64,000 bases of DNA from Siderastrea radians (GCA_964017195.1 OZ024898.1:14238057-14302056), one strand, 5' to 3'; shown: positions 10,640 to 22,877, counted from the first letter of the stretch. The notes: generated by a model from the sequence alone, not told the origin. Translations and numbers: made by a program.

Positions 10640-11730
10640 TTGTTGATATCACCATGTCTAGTCGCTCGTTTGTCTTCAGTCAGTCGGACGTTCAGATTTC
10701 TGCCGGTCTCACCAATATAAGTGGCCTGGCTGTCGCAATATTTGATTTTATAAACTGCTCCCCGTCTGTCGCTCGGTTCGTCGTTGTCTTTAACGTTCGT
10801 CAGTAGCTGTCGTAAAGTAGTGATAGGTTTGTGAGCAACGCGGATGTTGTAAGGTTGTAGGATTCGTGCGATAGTTTCAGAAGTCCCTTTGATGTAAGGT
10901 ATGGTTGAATTAGTGACAGGTGTCGCGTTAGTGTTCGTAGCTTTTGGTTCGGAGTTTCTGTAAGTGTTGTGTCTAATAAAGTCCCGGTTGTAATTGTTTT
11001 TGTTGAAAACGTTGTCTAAGTACTTGTTTTCGTCCGTTAAGCTGTCAGGTGAGTCACAAACTAGTTGCGCGCGTCTTGTCAGGGTCCGTATAGTCGTAGC
11101 TTTGTGAGAAGTTGGGTTGTAAGATGATTGGCCGAGTAGTCTGTCGGTATGTGTCGGTTTTCTGTAAATTGTCGTCCGTGGTTCGTTATTGTCGCGGGTA
11201 ACTAAGCAGTCTAGAAAAAGTATTTTACCATTTTCCTCGATGTCCTTAGTAAACTGTATGTCGGCGTTTTGTCCGTTGAAGTGTTCGTGAAAATCGTCGA
11301 TTTCGTCTTTGTGTGAGGCTGTAAAGGTATCGTCAACGTAACGTAGGCAGAGTGGTAGTGTTCGTTTGCAAGTTGCGAGGGCTCGTTCCCCGATGTTTTG
11401 CATAACGATTTCTGCAACAACAAGGGAAACTTGTGAGCCCATAGCTGTTCCGTGCAACTGTTTGTAGTGCTTGCCGTTGTACTGAAAATACGTAGAAGTA
11501 AGACAAAGGTTCAGTAAGTCCATTAAGTCGTCTGTAGGTAGCGGTAGTTCAATAGTAGAGTTGTGGCTGGCGGTCTCAGTGCAGTCTAGGGCAGTTGAAA
11601 TGGAATTACTGGTGAACAGTGATTTAACATCAAAAGACACTAGTTTGTAGTCGTCAGGTAATTGTACTGTCTTGATTGCGTCAATATAGTTCTCAGGCAA
11701 CTTTAGTTTGTGTCGTGATTCGTCGGTCAA
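10640..11730 (-). pseudogene. Penelope-like element: reverse transcriptase and GIY-YIG nuclease, truncated at both ends
   Basis: The minus-strand open frame (367 codons, including a few non-PLE codons past the truncation) covers most of a PLE protein. It contains FDVKSLFTS (motif A Asp at residue 34), HGTAMGS (93-99), and RYVDDTF (motif C catalytic Asp pair at 133-134). An IYRKPTHTDR segment follows, then the start of a GIY-YIG endonuclease (YKIKY...TYIGETGRNLNVRL, about residues 328-353). The N-terminal fingers are missing, and the nuclease stops after about 40 residues at GDINNH, so the element lacks the catalytic Glu half. No stop or frameshift interrupts the remaining part, suggesting a comparatively young copy. 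It differs in sequence from the plus-strand PLE relics at 16 kb and 33 kb and belongs to another subfamily. Confidence 0.9.
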
Positions 11731-12245
11731 AGACTTATAACATCTAGAGACTTATAACAGAGACTTATAACATCTACTGACAATTCACAGTTCACTTGAC
11801 TCTGATAATGACTTCCTTTCAGGTTGTCGAAAAGTCAGTAAATGTCACCTCAAACAGTCCTTCTCAGAACTACACTTACCCGGACGATCACAATTTACCG
11901 AATTATTATATGACTCCTGGGTTCAAACCATTTACAATTATGTAACTGTTTCAATAGACGTGAAAATTGTAAACTTTTTTGTTTTGCATGCAATGTGAGT
12001 GCGTTTGACCCCGAATTGAACACTCAGGATTTCGGGAATTGTGTAATTTATTATCGCAACAAGGAAACCGCCCCCCCCCCCCTTCCCCCAAGACCAAAGG
12101 TGCCCGTACACATAAAAGTGAAATTCTGTAAGGTAGGTCAGGAAGCGGTAAGTGAAAGGAAAAAAAATTGCTGTTATCAAGCCGGGGAGGGCATGAATTC
12201 AAATATCGCCTTCACGAGTCCAAAGACTTAATAACAGTGTTGCGT

Positions 12246-12363
12246 CTCTCTCCTCCGCAGAGGCCTCCTACAGTCGACCCTTGACTGCACACTTAGCGCC
12301 CCCGCTTCACTCTTTTTTTCTTTCATTGGTGTTTACTAACAGGAGCCTCTGCGGAGGAGAGAG
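12246..12363. mobile_element. 118-bp hairpin MITE with 9-bp target duplication
   Basis: The ends are perfect inverted repeats (CTCTCTCCTCCGCAGAGG and its complement). The direct repeat GTGTTGCGT flanks the element (12237-12245 and 12364-12372). There is no coding capacity. A 9-bp TSD is typical of Mutator-like elements, so that is the likely mobiliser (inference). Confidence 0.93.
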
Positions 12364-12775
12364 GTGTTGCGTTCCGAGCAAGGCTCATGTACAGGGGCGA
12401 GAAAATTGTCCACAATCTTTAGAAATGTTCACAAATTGATCTGTAAACGTAAATCTGATGTGCACTGTAAAGGAATCATTTTACGAGTAGTGAATTCAAC
12501 TGACTAATAAAAATTTACTGATTTTCTGTAATTTTTGAAATAAATGGTATATAGACCTTTTGTCACTGGGTACGACAAATGCAAGCACCGCGATGTGTTA
12601 TACATATAGCGTTAAATAAGGAAAGAAATAAATTGATATTGAGTTCAAGAAGAAGCTATTCACAAAGCATTTGCGTTCTTTTTTTAACTTGATGCCTGAT
12701 GTTCACCAAAGGTGTTAATAAGGCGGATACGCCACGATGATTTTGCAATCAGTTGAGGTCAATTCTTTGCTAAAC

Positions 12776-13010
12776 TAATTAAGGGGCCAACTATTTAACT
12801 TCTGGGGGGGGGGGGTTGTGTGATTTGGTATAGGCAACCCCTTAATTCCCCATGAATTTTTTTCTTGGGGTATGTGCTTGCAAGATATGTTTTTCTCCCT
12901 CCAACGTTCTGCATGAAATTTTTTTGGTGTGCACGACAAGATTCATGCGACTCTGAAATCCTGGACCCCTGCCGATGTTTTGACATTGAATGGCAAAACA
13001 TCGGCAGGAG
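12776..13010. mobile_element. Miniature element with poly-G terminus, plus embedded 14-bp hairpin
   Basis: It begins AAGGGGCCAACTATTTAACTTCTG and a G run, the inverted counterpart of the terminus at 1150-1194. Internally, CTGCCGATGTTTTG (12969-12982) and its exact complement (12994-13007) form a stem with an 11-nt loop. The right limit is not established. Confidence 0.5.
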
Positions 13011-13770
13011 GTCTAATATTTCCTTACACGTATCCTCACCACAGGGCTGAGCTCCGCGGTATGAGAGGCGTTAAAAAGCAAATTTTTGGAGCAATGGAAC
13101 AATGGAATAATTATATTCACGAGGAAGGATTTCGAATAAAACGTCGTTGAAGGCGAGCTATCAATTCTTTACACAATAGTCATTCCATTGTTATACTAAC
13201 ATCAAACTTTGTGATGCGCGCAGTGCTTAAGTTTTTGTCGATTCAACTTCGAAGAGGTTTGTTTTTATAGAAGCAATTTCTCGTTAACTATTTCGGATAG
13301 CCACGAAACAAAATTAGGAAGCAACCGATTGTTTATTCCTGACATAATTTACGCCCCTTTGGAACACGCGAAGAATTTGGACTTAAATTTCTCTGTACAA
13401 TTGTTAACTTGTGCATTTCCTAATGGATGGAGTTAGTAGGGCTTCATCAGAAATCAAATTATAAAAGGTTAAGGATCTGGATCTGGTTTTTATAATACAG
13501 TACATTAATTTTAACACAGAATGTAAAACATTGAGGTGACCCCTTCCCACTGATGAAAAGAGTCAGACCTGTTCCTGGACGAATATGCCTACAGTACAGT
13601 ACCTAGTGCATGCATAGAGCTACAGAACAGTACAGTGCATAGCGTGCTTTAGAGAGCTATCTAGAAAGGGTTTAATCCAACTCACAGCTGAAGTACACAT
13701 TACAAAGCCCCAAAATAATCTGCACAGAGCTCTTAAGTTGCTTAATTGTTGCCAAAGAGTGAGATCTTTG

Positions 13771-14896
13771 CCCGGGGGGGGGGAACTCCCATATACACGC
13801 TATATGGGTATGTGCCGCTGTGAAGGGTATGGTTTTCAAGCTGTTTAGTCTGGGATAGGGTACGGAAATCAGAGAGTTTTGGTCTAGAATAGGGTATCGT
13901 TTTCAAGGAAACTAATCAGTTGGTTGGAGAATTTAGTCTAGACTAGGTTTCCCGGCAATTGACACTAAAAAGAAATCAATTTGGCAAATTTACCGGCAAC
14001 TAGCAAAGAAAGCGTTAATAGAGATGGGTTTAATACCCAGGATAGGTTATCACTGAAAACACTGCTGGATATCCTAGACTGTCAACATTCGGGATTTAGA
14101 CAGAAATCGGTGGTTTTTAACAATAGCTAAAAATAAACAGTTGATTGTTCTTCGTAATGCGTTCGTGCGTGCTCGAGACAACTCAGCGTGTGACTGACGA
14201 GGTTAATACGGAGTCGAATAGCCAACCTGGGTCTTTAGACGCTTTTGCCTCGATTTTGCCTTTGGTATTCCAACAACGTTCTGTTGAGGACTGCATCGTG
14301 AAACGGGATTGTCAACATTTTACACCATAATAAGAAATGATCGCATATAAATAATTACCACGTGGACCATGTCTTGTCCCCGGTGTTTCACTAAAATAGA
14401 TTCCCAGGACTACAGGTAGATTAGCTAAGGCTTTTCCAGTGCTATAATGGAGATGTAGAGCGATGTACTGTTTTAGTTGTAGTTTATAGAAGTTGTATAT
14501 AAAACGCGTTTTAGTTGTTGTAAACGTAGAAGTTATTTAGAAAGTCGACGTTTTTTGCTGTTGTATCCGAAAGGCAACACTCATGACGGTTCTTTATTCA
14601 CTCAGGTTAACCTGAAATTGAGGACTTGATGGAAACAAAAACTGAACAAGTATAAATAAACTTTTATTTTGAGAGCATTTATTTAAAATGTGACGTAACA
14701 TTTTGTTTTCGCTGGACTGTGTTAGTAATGGAGTTTCTCAAAAATAGCTAGTCTGGGATAGGGTTACGGATTTTTGGTGTTTAGTCTAGTATAGGATTGC
14801 AAAATGCACCTCAACTTGGTCTAGTTTAGGGTAAGGGTTTCAGAGTCCCAGCGGCACACCCCCGCCCAAACATTTGCAGAGTACCCCCCCCCCGGG
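13771..14896. mobile_element. G/C-ended inverted-repeat element, copy 2 (1126 bp)
   Basis: It starts CCCGGGGGG and ends CCCCCCCGGG. The 8-bp direct repeat GATCTTTG flanks it (13763-13770 and 14897-14904). It shares with the other copies the near-terminal ACTCCC/GTACCCC and the inverted GTGCCGC/GCGGCAC pair. The interior repeats GGGATAGGGT-like blocks near both ends. It is longer than its relatives because of roughly 700 bp of central sequence (14000-14740) that encodes nothing recognisable. Confidence 0.88.
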
Positions 14897-14904
14897 GATC
14901 TTTG

Positions 14905-14990
14905 ACGCCGTCCTCTTTGTAGGGGGGTCTGGGGCCATGCTCCCCCAGAAATGTTGAAAAATTGAAGTAGCTAAGACGTGTTTCCCTTTA
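14905..14990. repeat. hAT-type tail motif (AGGGGGGTCTGGGG...)
   Basis: The block AGGGGGGTCTGGGGCCATGC followed by TCCCCCAGAAA is shared with 21269-21305 (next to a decayed hAT transposase) and 61602-61635 (inside a hAT-like element). It is therefore likely a relic of the same element family's end region. Confidence 0.5.
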
Positions 14991-15097
14991 TTCTGAGCGG
15001 AAATGTGACCCTTCGAAAGAAACTATTTAGATCCCAGATTTTCCTTTTAAATGGACTAATATCAGCTCTTTCTTAACATTCTAACTTATCCAGAAGT

Positions 15098-15264
15098 AAT
15101 AAGTGTAAAGAAGATCCTCGCAGTTATTAACGCAACTTATGCAGTTGCGAAAAGAAAGCCTGAAAAAATCAGGCTTGCCGGCAAGCCTGATGATTTTTTC
15201 AGGCTTTCTTTTCGCAACTGCATAAGTTGCGTTAATAACTGCGAGGATCTTCTTTACACTTATT
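15098..15264. mobile_element. Near-perfect 167-bp hairpin element
   Basis: The two arms of about 80 nt are almost perfect inverted repeats (AATAAGTGTAAAGAAGATCC at the left end, its complement at the right), meeting at the palindrome GGCTTGCCGGCAAGCC. There is no coding capacity. Such a structure can form a long RNA hairpin if transcribed. Confidence 0.93.
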
Positions 15265-15397
15265 TCTTCATTCCGCAGTTCAAATATATGAGTTTCATAT
15301 ATTCATTGTTTCATCTTTTTATCCAGAAGTCATATTAACATGCCATAACGCTGAAAAACAGCGTTGATGATGCTCTTTGTTGTAGCTTCAAGTAGCT

Positions 15398-15690
15398 TTC
15401 TTTGCAGTGGCCAACAAATCCGCAGGTGGTTCAGAAGATGACTTTCTGTTGGCCATTTTCATAGTGAGCAAAAAGGCCAACGTACCGTCCACCTGGAGAG
15501 ATGCTGCCGAAATGCTGTTTTGTTTTCCTTATAAGAGACACAACTCTCTCTTCACCGGCATTTGAATGTGGTAGAAGAAGAACGGTTTTGGCCACGTCAT
15601 TTATCCTACCCAATTTATGGGTACCATTCGCTAACTTCAAAGATGACAGATATCCCCAGATCACATCCATCCGAAAACTGGATGATGATC
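15398..15690 (-). pseudogene. hAT-type transposase C-terminal fragment
   Basis: The minus strand encodes WGYLSSLKLANG, then VAKTVLLLPHSNAGEERVVS followed by LIRKTKQHF. This is the hAT dimerisation-domain signature (L.LPHSNA..ERVFS). A frame change after GGRYVG continues as LTMKMANRKSSSEPPADLL and stops near 15398. Only the C-terminal 90 or so residues remain, with at least one frameshift. It is in opposite orientation to, and immediately upstream of, the PLE relic. Confidence 0.75.
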
Positions 15691-15769
15691 TCTCATCATT
15701 TGCCTCACATTCAAACTTTATTCGGGCTTCATCCCAGACTTTCTTGGGGAAAAACGAGGGAAAAATTCA

Positions 15770-16750
15770 ATTAGAAAGCATGCACGAACATGGAAAACTA
15801 CTGAGGCCTCTTGCAGTACCCATGCATGAAGATACATCCCGCAAAGTACAACAATGGATTACAGTACTTCACAATGAACACCACATTAACGAAATGACTG
15901 AAAAATGGCTTTGTCAAACACCAAACCCGCCTCGAATTCCAGTATTTTATACCCTTACGAAAGTCCACAAACCGACTTAAGCAAAACAACAGAAGTCGTA
16001 TCTCGAAGACTCATACAGTCAACTGACTCCATTGATTTCATTGACATGACTAAAGTTCCAGAGAGCGCAATACTTGAATCTCTGGACGTAACGAGCTTGT
16101 ATACTAATATTCCACAAGAGAGGGAATACATCCCGAGGGGGGGGGGGGGTACTCCCGTCAATTTAGGATGGGTGTGTGCCGCCAGGGTTCTCAAACCCTC
16201 ACACTATTTAAGGGTAGAAAATCGAGAATTGATACCCTTTTAAAGGCACAAAACCAATAAATGGCACCCTATTTAAGGGAAACAAGATAACTCATAATTC
16301 TGTAACTGGGTGGTGAGGAGCGCCAACACAACCTCTAAACCTCCTTTTGAAATAGCTTTGTTAAACTTTACAACGTGTAGTACAGTTTTAACAGACCATA
16401 TCTTTTTCGTTTTGCGCGTTGAGGTGGATACTGCAATTTAGTGACCCTATCTAAGGAACATCTAAGGACCACAATATCGAAAAACACCGAAAAGGATACC
16501 TTATGTAAGGGATAAAAATCTCAGAAACCCTACCCTATCGGGCGGCACATATCTATATACCGTAGATAAGGAAGTACCCCCCCCCCCGGGGAATACATAC
16601 AGTATGCAAGGCATACGACACTTTCTATATTAAAAGACACACCTCCTATCCCTACACGTTTACTTGACAAGCGTTCAGTCTAATGTTACAGGCGAACTCA
16701 TTTCAGTTTTGTGTCAAATAGATAGTTAATAAAGTTAACTTCATGTTCCA
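15770..16750 (+). pseudogene. Penelope-like element relic (copy 2, more complete 5' side)
   Basis: Coding similarity begins near LLRPLAVPMHEDTSRKV, passes through EMTEKWLCQT and PPRIPVFYTLTKVHKPT (typical of the PLE fingers region) and then hits a stop at 15978. About 40 residues that normally follow are deleted. The frame resumes with the DVTSLYTNIPQE palm motif. The inserted element at 16132-16590 splits it, after which AYDTFY is followed by decayed sequence. It has stops, a deletion and an insertion, so it is not functional. From 15973 on it is the same sequence as window positions 1-760. Confidence 0.85.
16132..16590. mobile_element. G/C-ended inverted-repeat element (duplicate of copy 1)
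   Basis: Same insertion as 160-618, at the same site in the PLE and with the same GAATACAT TSD. It was copied with the large duplication and is not an independent insertion. Confidence 0.85.
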
Positions 16751-19700
16751 ACAGCTATTCTGGCATTCTTAATTTAGAGTGCACTGAAAACATTGTTCTT
16801 CAAATCACAACACCAGCCGTGATCTTGCAGTTCAGAAGACATGTATCAAGATTGGTAACCTCAGGTGCTATAAATGTAACGAAAAGGCAATCTGAGGGGG
16901 ACAGATTATTGTGCTATGAATCCCTCTTACCCAAGTCCAGATGCTAAAATCTTTTAACAGTCTGCTGATAAAGTTCAATGTGTCAACCCAGGAAACATCT
17001 TTCCGAAATTTTTTTCCAGCGGACTGTACGTGCGTGAATGTTTTTGGACAGTAGCCTTGGGCAGGAATTTTTTTCTTACCCATATGCACTTGCAGGATAT
17101 CTTTTTTCAAAATCACCCAGCCCCCCCCCCCTCCCCCCACAGAAGTTAAATGGTTGGCCCCTAAGTCGTCGCTTTACTCATACACAAAGCGCTACTGTAA
17201 AACTATGAGAAAGAGATCAATTGAATTTTATCAGGGACAGCTAACCATGACCTTTTTTGGTGATTTTTCCTAACATAGCATCAAAACTTAAAAAAACCTC
17301 GACCGATTTTTTTTTACTTTCAACCGATTTCCATCCTCAGTGTCATGGGTAGCAAAAGATGACACCGTTATTGTGGGAAATAAATTGATGCTATGACACT
17401 TGCTATTATTTGGCTTTGGATTACTGAGTTGGAAGTCACATGCGCTCTGGAAGAGTCTGTCCGGGAGAGTTTAAACCTGCTAAGAGTTTAGTTACAATGG
17501 AACAAAGTTGAAACCCTCGATGTCGTTTGGCCTCAAATTGGGAGCTCTCATTGATCTCTTATGCTATTAAAGAGTTTGACAATTGTTGACTCGGCTCGTT
17601 ATTGCCTTGCCCGGGCATTTCGAACTGTAGTCTGTCTTCAGATAGGATTATCGGCAACGTGCTTAAATATTTTGCCAAAAATCAACGTCTGACTTCTTCA
17701 AGCCTTTCTATGCATGTAAACAGTTTGCAACAAGGAGGCCGAAACATCGCTTTCGCTACTAACGATGACAAGTAAGGCATTCTGCAGTCAGGACATATCA
17801 ACAGACCGACCCTGGTGAACTTTATATTTCATACTCAGCTGAGTATTCTCAGTTTCACTTATTCTGTAATGACAAACCGGCAAATGCCACACGATGGGTA
17901 CGAACGAGCTGTTAATATGGCCCGCAAAACAGGTAAAACTAAAAATTTGATTTCTTAGTTTTTGGCATACCTTAATTCTCAGTCAAAGGTAAATCAGGCC
18001 AAACTACGTCTAAAAGTAAGTCCTACTTCTCTGTATTTCTTTAATGCACAGTTCTACTGTGGTTCTACCGACTCATTTGTCCTCCTTAGACAAAGTTAAT
18101 CACAAATTTATTGTCCTTGCCAGATGAATTTATCCCTGAGAGGATGGGACAGTGCTGTGACGTGAAAATCACGAAACCGTAAAATGCCCTGGGTAGACTA
18201 ATTACCTAAACAAGGGATGGACAATGAGGAAAAACGCCCCACTAATGGCCGGGGGGGGGGGTGGCCACTACTGGAATGGATTGCTGCATAATGTATAAAC
18301 GAGGGCGAGTGATTCATCTGGGTATCCAAACACATAGAACCTAAAAAAGGCCGTTGAGTGCTTTTATTGTTCCGAGGTGTTTCGATACCCTGATGAAACA
18401 CGAAAGCCCGAGTTTTGATATGGCTTCTCAGTCACGCATGATAAACAGTAGAGAATGAACATTCTACGACAGGCAAAGTTTTTAACTTTTGTAAGCCAAA
18501 AATTGTGATCAACAAGTAGTTCGGTGCAGTTGCTATACAACAAAAAATGCCACTTTTTTGGCAAACCATTTATGGCAATGCTAATAATTGGACTAATGTC
18601 CTTTTCAATAGTGAAGCAGAACTAACTTCGGAATCATTCTGTTTCGACTGCCTAAAAAGTTGTGGGGACATAATTTTTTTACTGGCCCTGTGCTGTCACA
18701 TAGGTGTAGGGGCCGGGAAGTCGGTAGAGACCACTACCCAGTTTCGGAAATTGTAAGACACTGATGATTTGGGCAACAGCACCCGGGACAAAACTAAAAA
18801 CACACCAATAAAGAAAAATGAAGCAAGGACTGTCGTTCCCAAATGTCAGTTTCGTCAGCTTAAACAAAGCAAGACTTTCCTCGCGTAAAAATGTTATCAA
18901 TAAAGTACTGATTTCTGCCGAATAATTGTCTTTGATACTTGTAGCCTGTTTTTTTTGTTACGTTCGTCTGTTACAGAAAATTTGAATTACGTTTTTGTTT
19001 AAATCTATGGAAAACCTCTCTTTTAGTGTCTGCATTGTTTAAAAACGACAACAACTTCGCTTTCATTAATCGTGATCATACACGTCTTATATTTACGTTA
19101 TTTCAATAAAACATCTCCTTCTGCTTCTAAAAAATTGCCATAAATAATTTCTTTCATTCAATAATTCTTCTGTAGAAACCCAAAACTGCTATTTGCAATT
19201 CTCAAGTTGTAAGAATTAATTTGATGATCGTCTGCTGCCCTCGATTGAAAGGTTTATTATTAAACCAACTTTTACTTATTAACTGAGTTGATAAGGTAAA
19301 GCCGACGTTTCGAGCGTTAGCCCTTCGTCAGAGCAAATCAAGTATATAGGGAGTGGTGGAGATACGCTATCGGTGGGAACATGGGAACGTGGAAATCAAG
19401 AATATATTAATGAAATGAAAAGCACTCGTTGATAACGTGGGGATAATAAGTGTGCCCAGGCGGGCTGGTCCGCCTCATGTAATACCGGGCTGAACAGTCA
19501 TCTCGGCAGAAAGAGCCAGCCCTTCTACCGAGCCAGCCTGGCTCATGTAATCGACCCCTTAGAAGCTGTCGTGTGCAAAAATGGCTACATTAAAGAGCAT
19601 GAATCAAGTGTCTTTATTCTCGCTAATCCATTATTTTGGCGTGTCATTTTCAGTTTTACGTAGCTTCATGGTCTGATAAACCTTTATGTGTTATATACAA

Positions 19701-21118
19701 ACAGAAATATAGATCTTCTGGTGAGCCATTTTGCTCTGTTGCAAAATTTAGTAGCCAAAAGGTGTTGGGCCGGCGATCGCGATTACATGGTAAATTTTCA
19801 GCCCGGCTAAATTGATTTTTAGTGTGTTTCACAGACATACCGTCAGATACCGGCAAACCGAGCCAGCCGGGGTAAGCGGGCCAGTCTGCCTCATGTAATC
19901 GGCCCCTAAGTGTCTAATTTGAATGTCGCAATACAACGTTAAAATGCGTAATGCTAAAATTTTAAACTTACTTATGTCATCTTGCAACGGCTTTTTTAAA
20001 AATTCGGCATTTGTTATAACACACACATCAGTGCATTTACTTTCCTTCCTTACATACTTTACAACCATATTTATCTTTTGGGGTTATTGTAACTGGTAAC
20101 TAGGCACAACTGTCCGTGACGCGAGTAAATTAACAGAAAATTGTACTCATAAAATAAATATGGCGACAAACGCGAGTGTGTGAAGTTTCCTAAAAAAAAG
20201 AAATTAACTCAAGTCAATCAACCTGGCAAAATGTAACATGACAACAGCCGCAACCAACTGCTCTCATTTATAATAAGTAGACTGATAAAAAAGACGATTA
20301 CACATCACTCCCAAAACATTTTGTTTTCTTTCAGATGCATTAATTTACAACTTTCACATGAAATTCGACTAGAAGCCTTGCTTGTAGCCTTGAAGTAATT
20401 AAGTCTTCACCATCTGAAAAAAAAAAAAAATAAAGTTGATGAATAAAAAACGTACCATCGTAGCAGCGTACCGGACAAGGAACGAGAGACTTTTGCAGTG
20501 ACAAAACCGACCGGCGTACCCTCGTAGCGCCGTACCCCCACAAGGAAAGAGTGACTTATGCAGTCACGTAAAATGAAAGAGCAGCGTAACGTGGTAGTCC
20601 CGTAACCTGGCAAGGTACAGAGCAACTACGACAGCAATTTTTTTTTGGGTGATTGCATAAATAAAATCTTTCTTATAAGGTACAGAAAAACTAAGACAGC
20701 AATTATTGAACATTAGTCTCACTTGTGATTGCATTTAATCATTCTTTTAGTTTTTATTTTTAATCTCGCGTTTTTTGCTGTTTGCGTTAATGCTACCTTC
20801 AATTTGTCCAAGCTAAAAAAGGCATGAAATTTGAAAATTAGTTTCGGTCACTAAACAGGTTTATAAGGAAATAGTTCTAATTTGTAACAGGAATAATTTG
20901 CAATTCTACTTGTAGAAGGACGTAATGTGAGCGTGCTTGTAGGTTAGTAAAGTGTTGCGTTTGTAAGTTTTTGGGTTTTTTTCTTCCCTGCGTTTTAAAA
21001 AAGAAATCTATTTGATTTATAAAGTACTCCGATTAACGGCTATGTTACCATGGTAACTGAATAAGATTTAAAAATAATTTCGTGGCTCGGCCATAAGTAT
21101 GTATATAGGAGGAAATAG

Positions 21119-21184
21119 TAGCACCGTACCCCCGCTACGTTTAATGCTACGCTTAGAAGTACATCTGATTTCGCGACACATTTG
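21119..21184. repeat. Left half of the hairpin element; right half missing
   Basis: Identical to 5147-5212, but the complementary arm is absent. It marks the duplication boundary. Confidence 0.85.
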
Positions 21185-21249
21185 TAAACAGGATAGGCAT
21201 ATACACAGGCGCAGATCTAGAATAAATGGTGACCGATTTCCTAAACGAG

Positions 21250-22000
21250 CGCCAAAGGTGCAAGCTTCTAGGGGGGTCTGGGGGCATGCTCCCCTGTGAC
21301 ATTTTCTGGATAATTTTAACTCTCTAAAGTCCTCTTTCCTGGGTTTCTGAGTCATTCAGACAGGATATTGGCCAGTTTCATTCTCCTCGGATGAAGCCTT
21401 GCAAATCAGCAGATTATTTCATCAAAGTCAATTTCCATGTTGTAGTGGAATTAGGGAGCAAGGCGAGTCCTGTCAATCTCGTCTGTGACATGGTGCTCCG
21501 CAAGTATGTTTTCAGTCGCCTCAAAGCTGACACATTTCTCTCACACTCGCATGTGGTGACTGGTAAGGTGACAAATATTTTGAGGCACTCGGCGATGTTG
21601 GGATACAGCGCAATTGGTCAATCTCCTTTAAGGTTACCAATGCAGTGGTCGGGACCGCATTAGGATCTTGTCGTTCCCACTTTCTTTGCCATAAAGTCAT
21701 CTCGGCATCCAGGCTCAAAGGTGAGGGCAAGGAATCTTCATAGAATGTACAAAACCAGCTAAAGGACGTCATCCATGTTTCCTTTGATGCCAGTAGAACT
21801 GATGGAACAGCTAACAGGGATTGCATTGCTGTTTCTTGTTCACCACTACCAAATCAAACTTCCACTTCATTTATCAGATGATAGAAATCAGTTTGGCATG
21901 CTTCTTGAAACCATTTTGCATGTTTCTCTTCTATTTTTTGGCACACAGAAGATAAAGTTTTTATTACATCTTTGATGTCGCTAAGGACTCCCAGAATATA
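21250..22000 (-). pseudogene. Decayed hAT transposase, 52-kDa-repressor (PRKRIR/THAP12-like) type
   Basis: The minus strand carries FYEDSLPSPLSLDAEMTLWQ then RKWERQDP and ALVTLKEIDQLR (21521-21826). After a frame change come VTLPVTTCECER, SALRRLKTYLRSTMSQTRL and TGLAL, and finally FARLHPRRMKLANIL near 21370. This is the C-terminal hAT dimerisation region of PRKRIR-like transposases common in animals. Several frameshifts and a lost segment make it a pseudogene. The sequence just past its 3' side (21265-21300) contains the AGGGGGGTCTGGGGGCATGC block seen at 14.9 and 61.6 kb. Confidence 0.8.
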
Positions 22001-22877
22001 TGTCATTGCAGGAGCCTTGCATCTTAACTGTTATAGCCCCTATACGAAAGCTAGCACTGCCTGGCACACTGTTAACGTAACAACAAATTCAAAACTAATG
22101 CCCAGAAATTGAAAAAAAAAAGGATTTGTCCAAATCATTTTCCAGGTTTCAACTTGGAAAGTTTTTTTTATTATTATTAAAAATATATTATTTATTATGA
22201 AAAATCTGACCGATTTCTGTTAAACGGTGGAAACCGTTACAGTGTAAGCGACTTCTTGAAGCAGTAAATAGATTTGTAATTGCTTATGTATTAAAATAAG
22301 AAACAATTTATCACTACTGAATTCTAGTCCTAAACAGGGTATGATTTTGGGTTTAATGCCTTAGACAAGACCAGAAAAATCTGAAGTCTGTCTTAAACGG
22401 GATAGCAAAATCAGATGTCCCTAGCTCCCAGAACCCCATTTTTCTCCCGCGTTCTCGCTCCCCTTCCCCTTCCCCGTTTACGCCTGCTACGCAGGCTAAT
22501 TCTGGGGGGGAAAAGCCATAGCGGAAATGAAGTTCCCAGTCCTTCCTGACTCTCCTCGTATTATTCGATTGTTTTACCTGAGAGTTTTACCTGTAATGGC
22601 AAGTACTTGGTGTTAGACTACGTATAATGTCCCGAGCCACACCCCATACTGTACACACAGCTTCTGTAGGACAATCCTCACTGTCCTAGCAACACATCAC
22701 CCTTTACTTACCTAACAACGTTGTGAACATTGTAGTAGCTATTGCATCTGCAGTACCTCCGGTAGCTGTAGTACATGTAGTACCTCTAGTATCTGAAGCA
22801 CAGCTAGCCCAGACTCACTATGAGAGGAGCGCATGGAGAGGTCCATGGATATTAGCCTGTTATTTTTGTATATATTA
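22001..22877. other. Stretch without a recognised gene
   Basis: It contains a C-rich and G-rich patch at 22450-22515, and GTAGTAC/GTAGCT short repeats at 22730-22800. A 45-bp block at 22618-22662 recurs inverted at about 27263-27307 (GGGGTGTGGCTC...GGACATTATACGT), so it is an old dispersed repeat. No exon is supported. Confidence 0.5.

Larger units (their letters stand above)
15973..21184. repeat. Long near-identical duplicated segment, copy 2
   Basis: This is the partner of 1-5212. It includes second copies of the poly-C element (16858-17166), the PLE tail (19268-19397), the GAGCCAGC repeat (19452-19912) and the TACG tandem repeat (20452-20622). It departs from copy 1 after 21184, where the hairpin's right arm is replaced by sequence belonging to a hAT relic. 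Confidence 0.95.
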
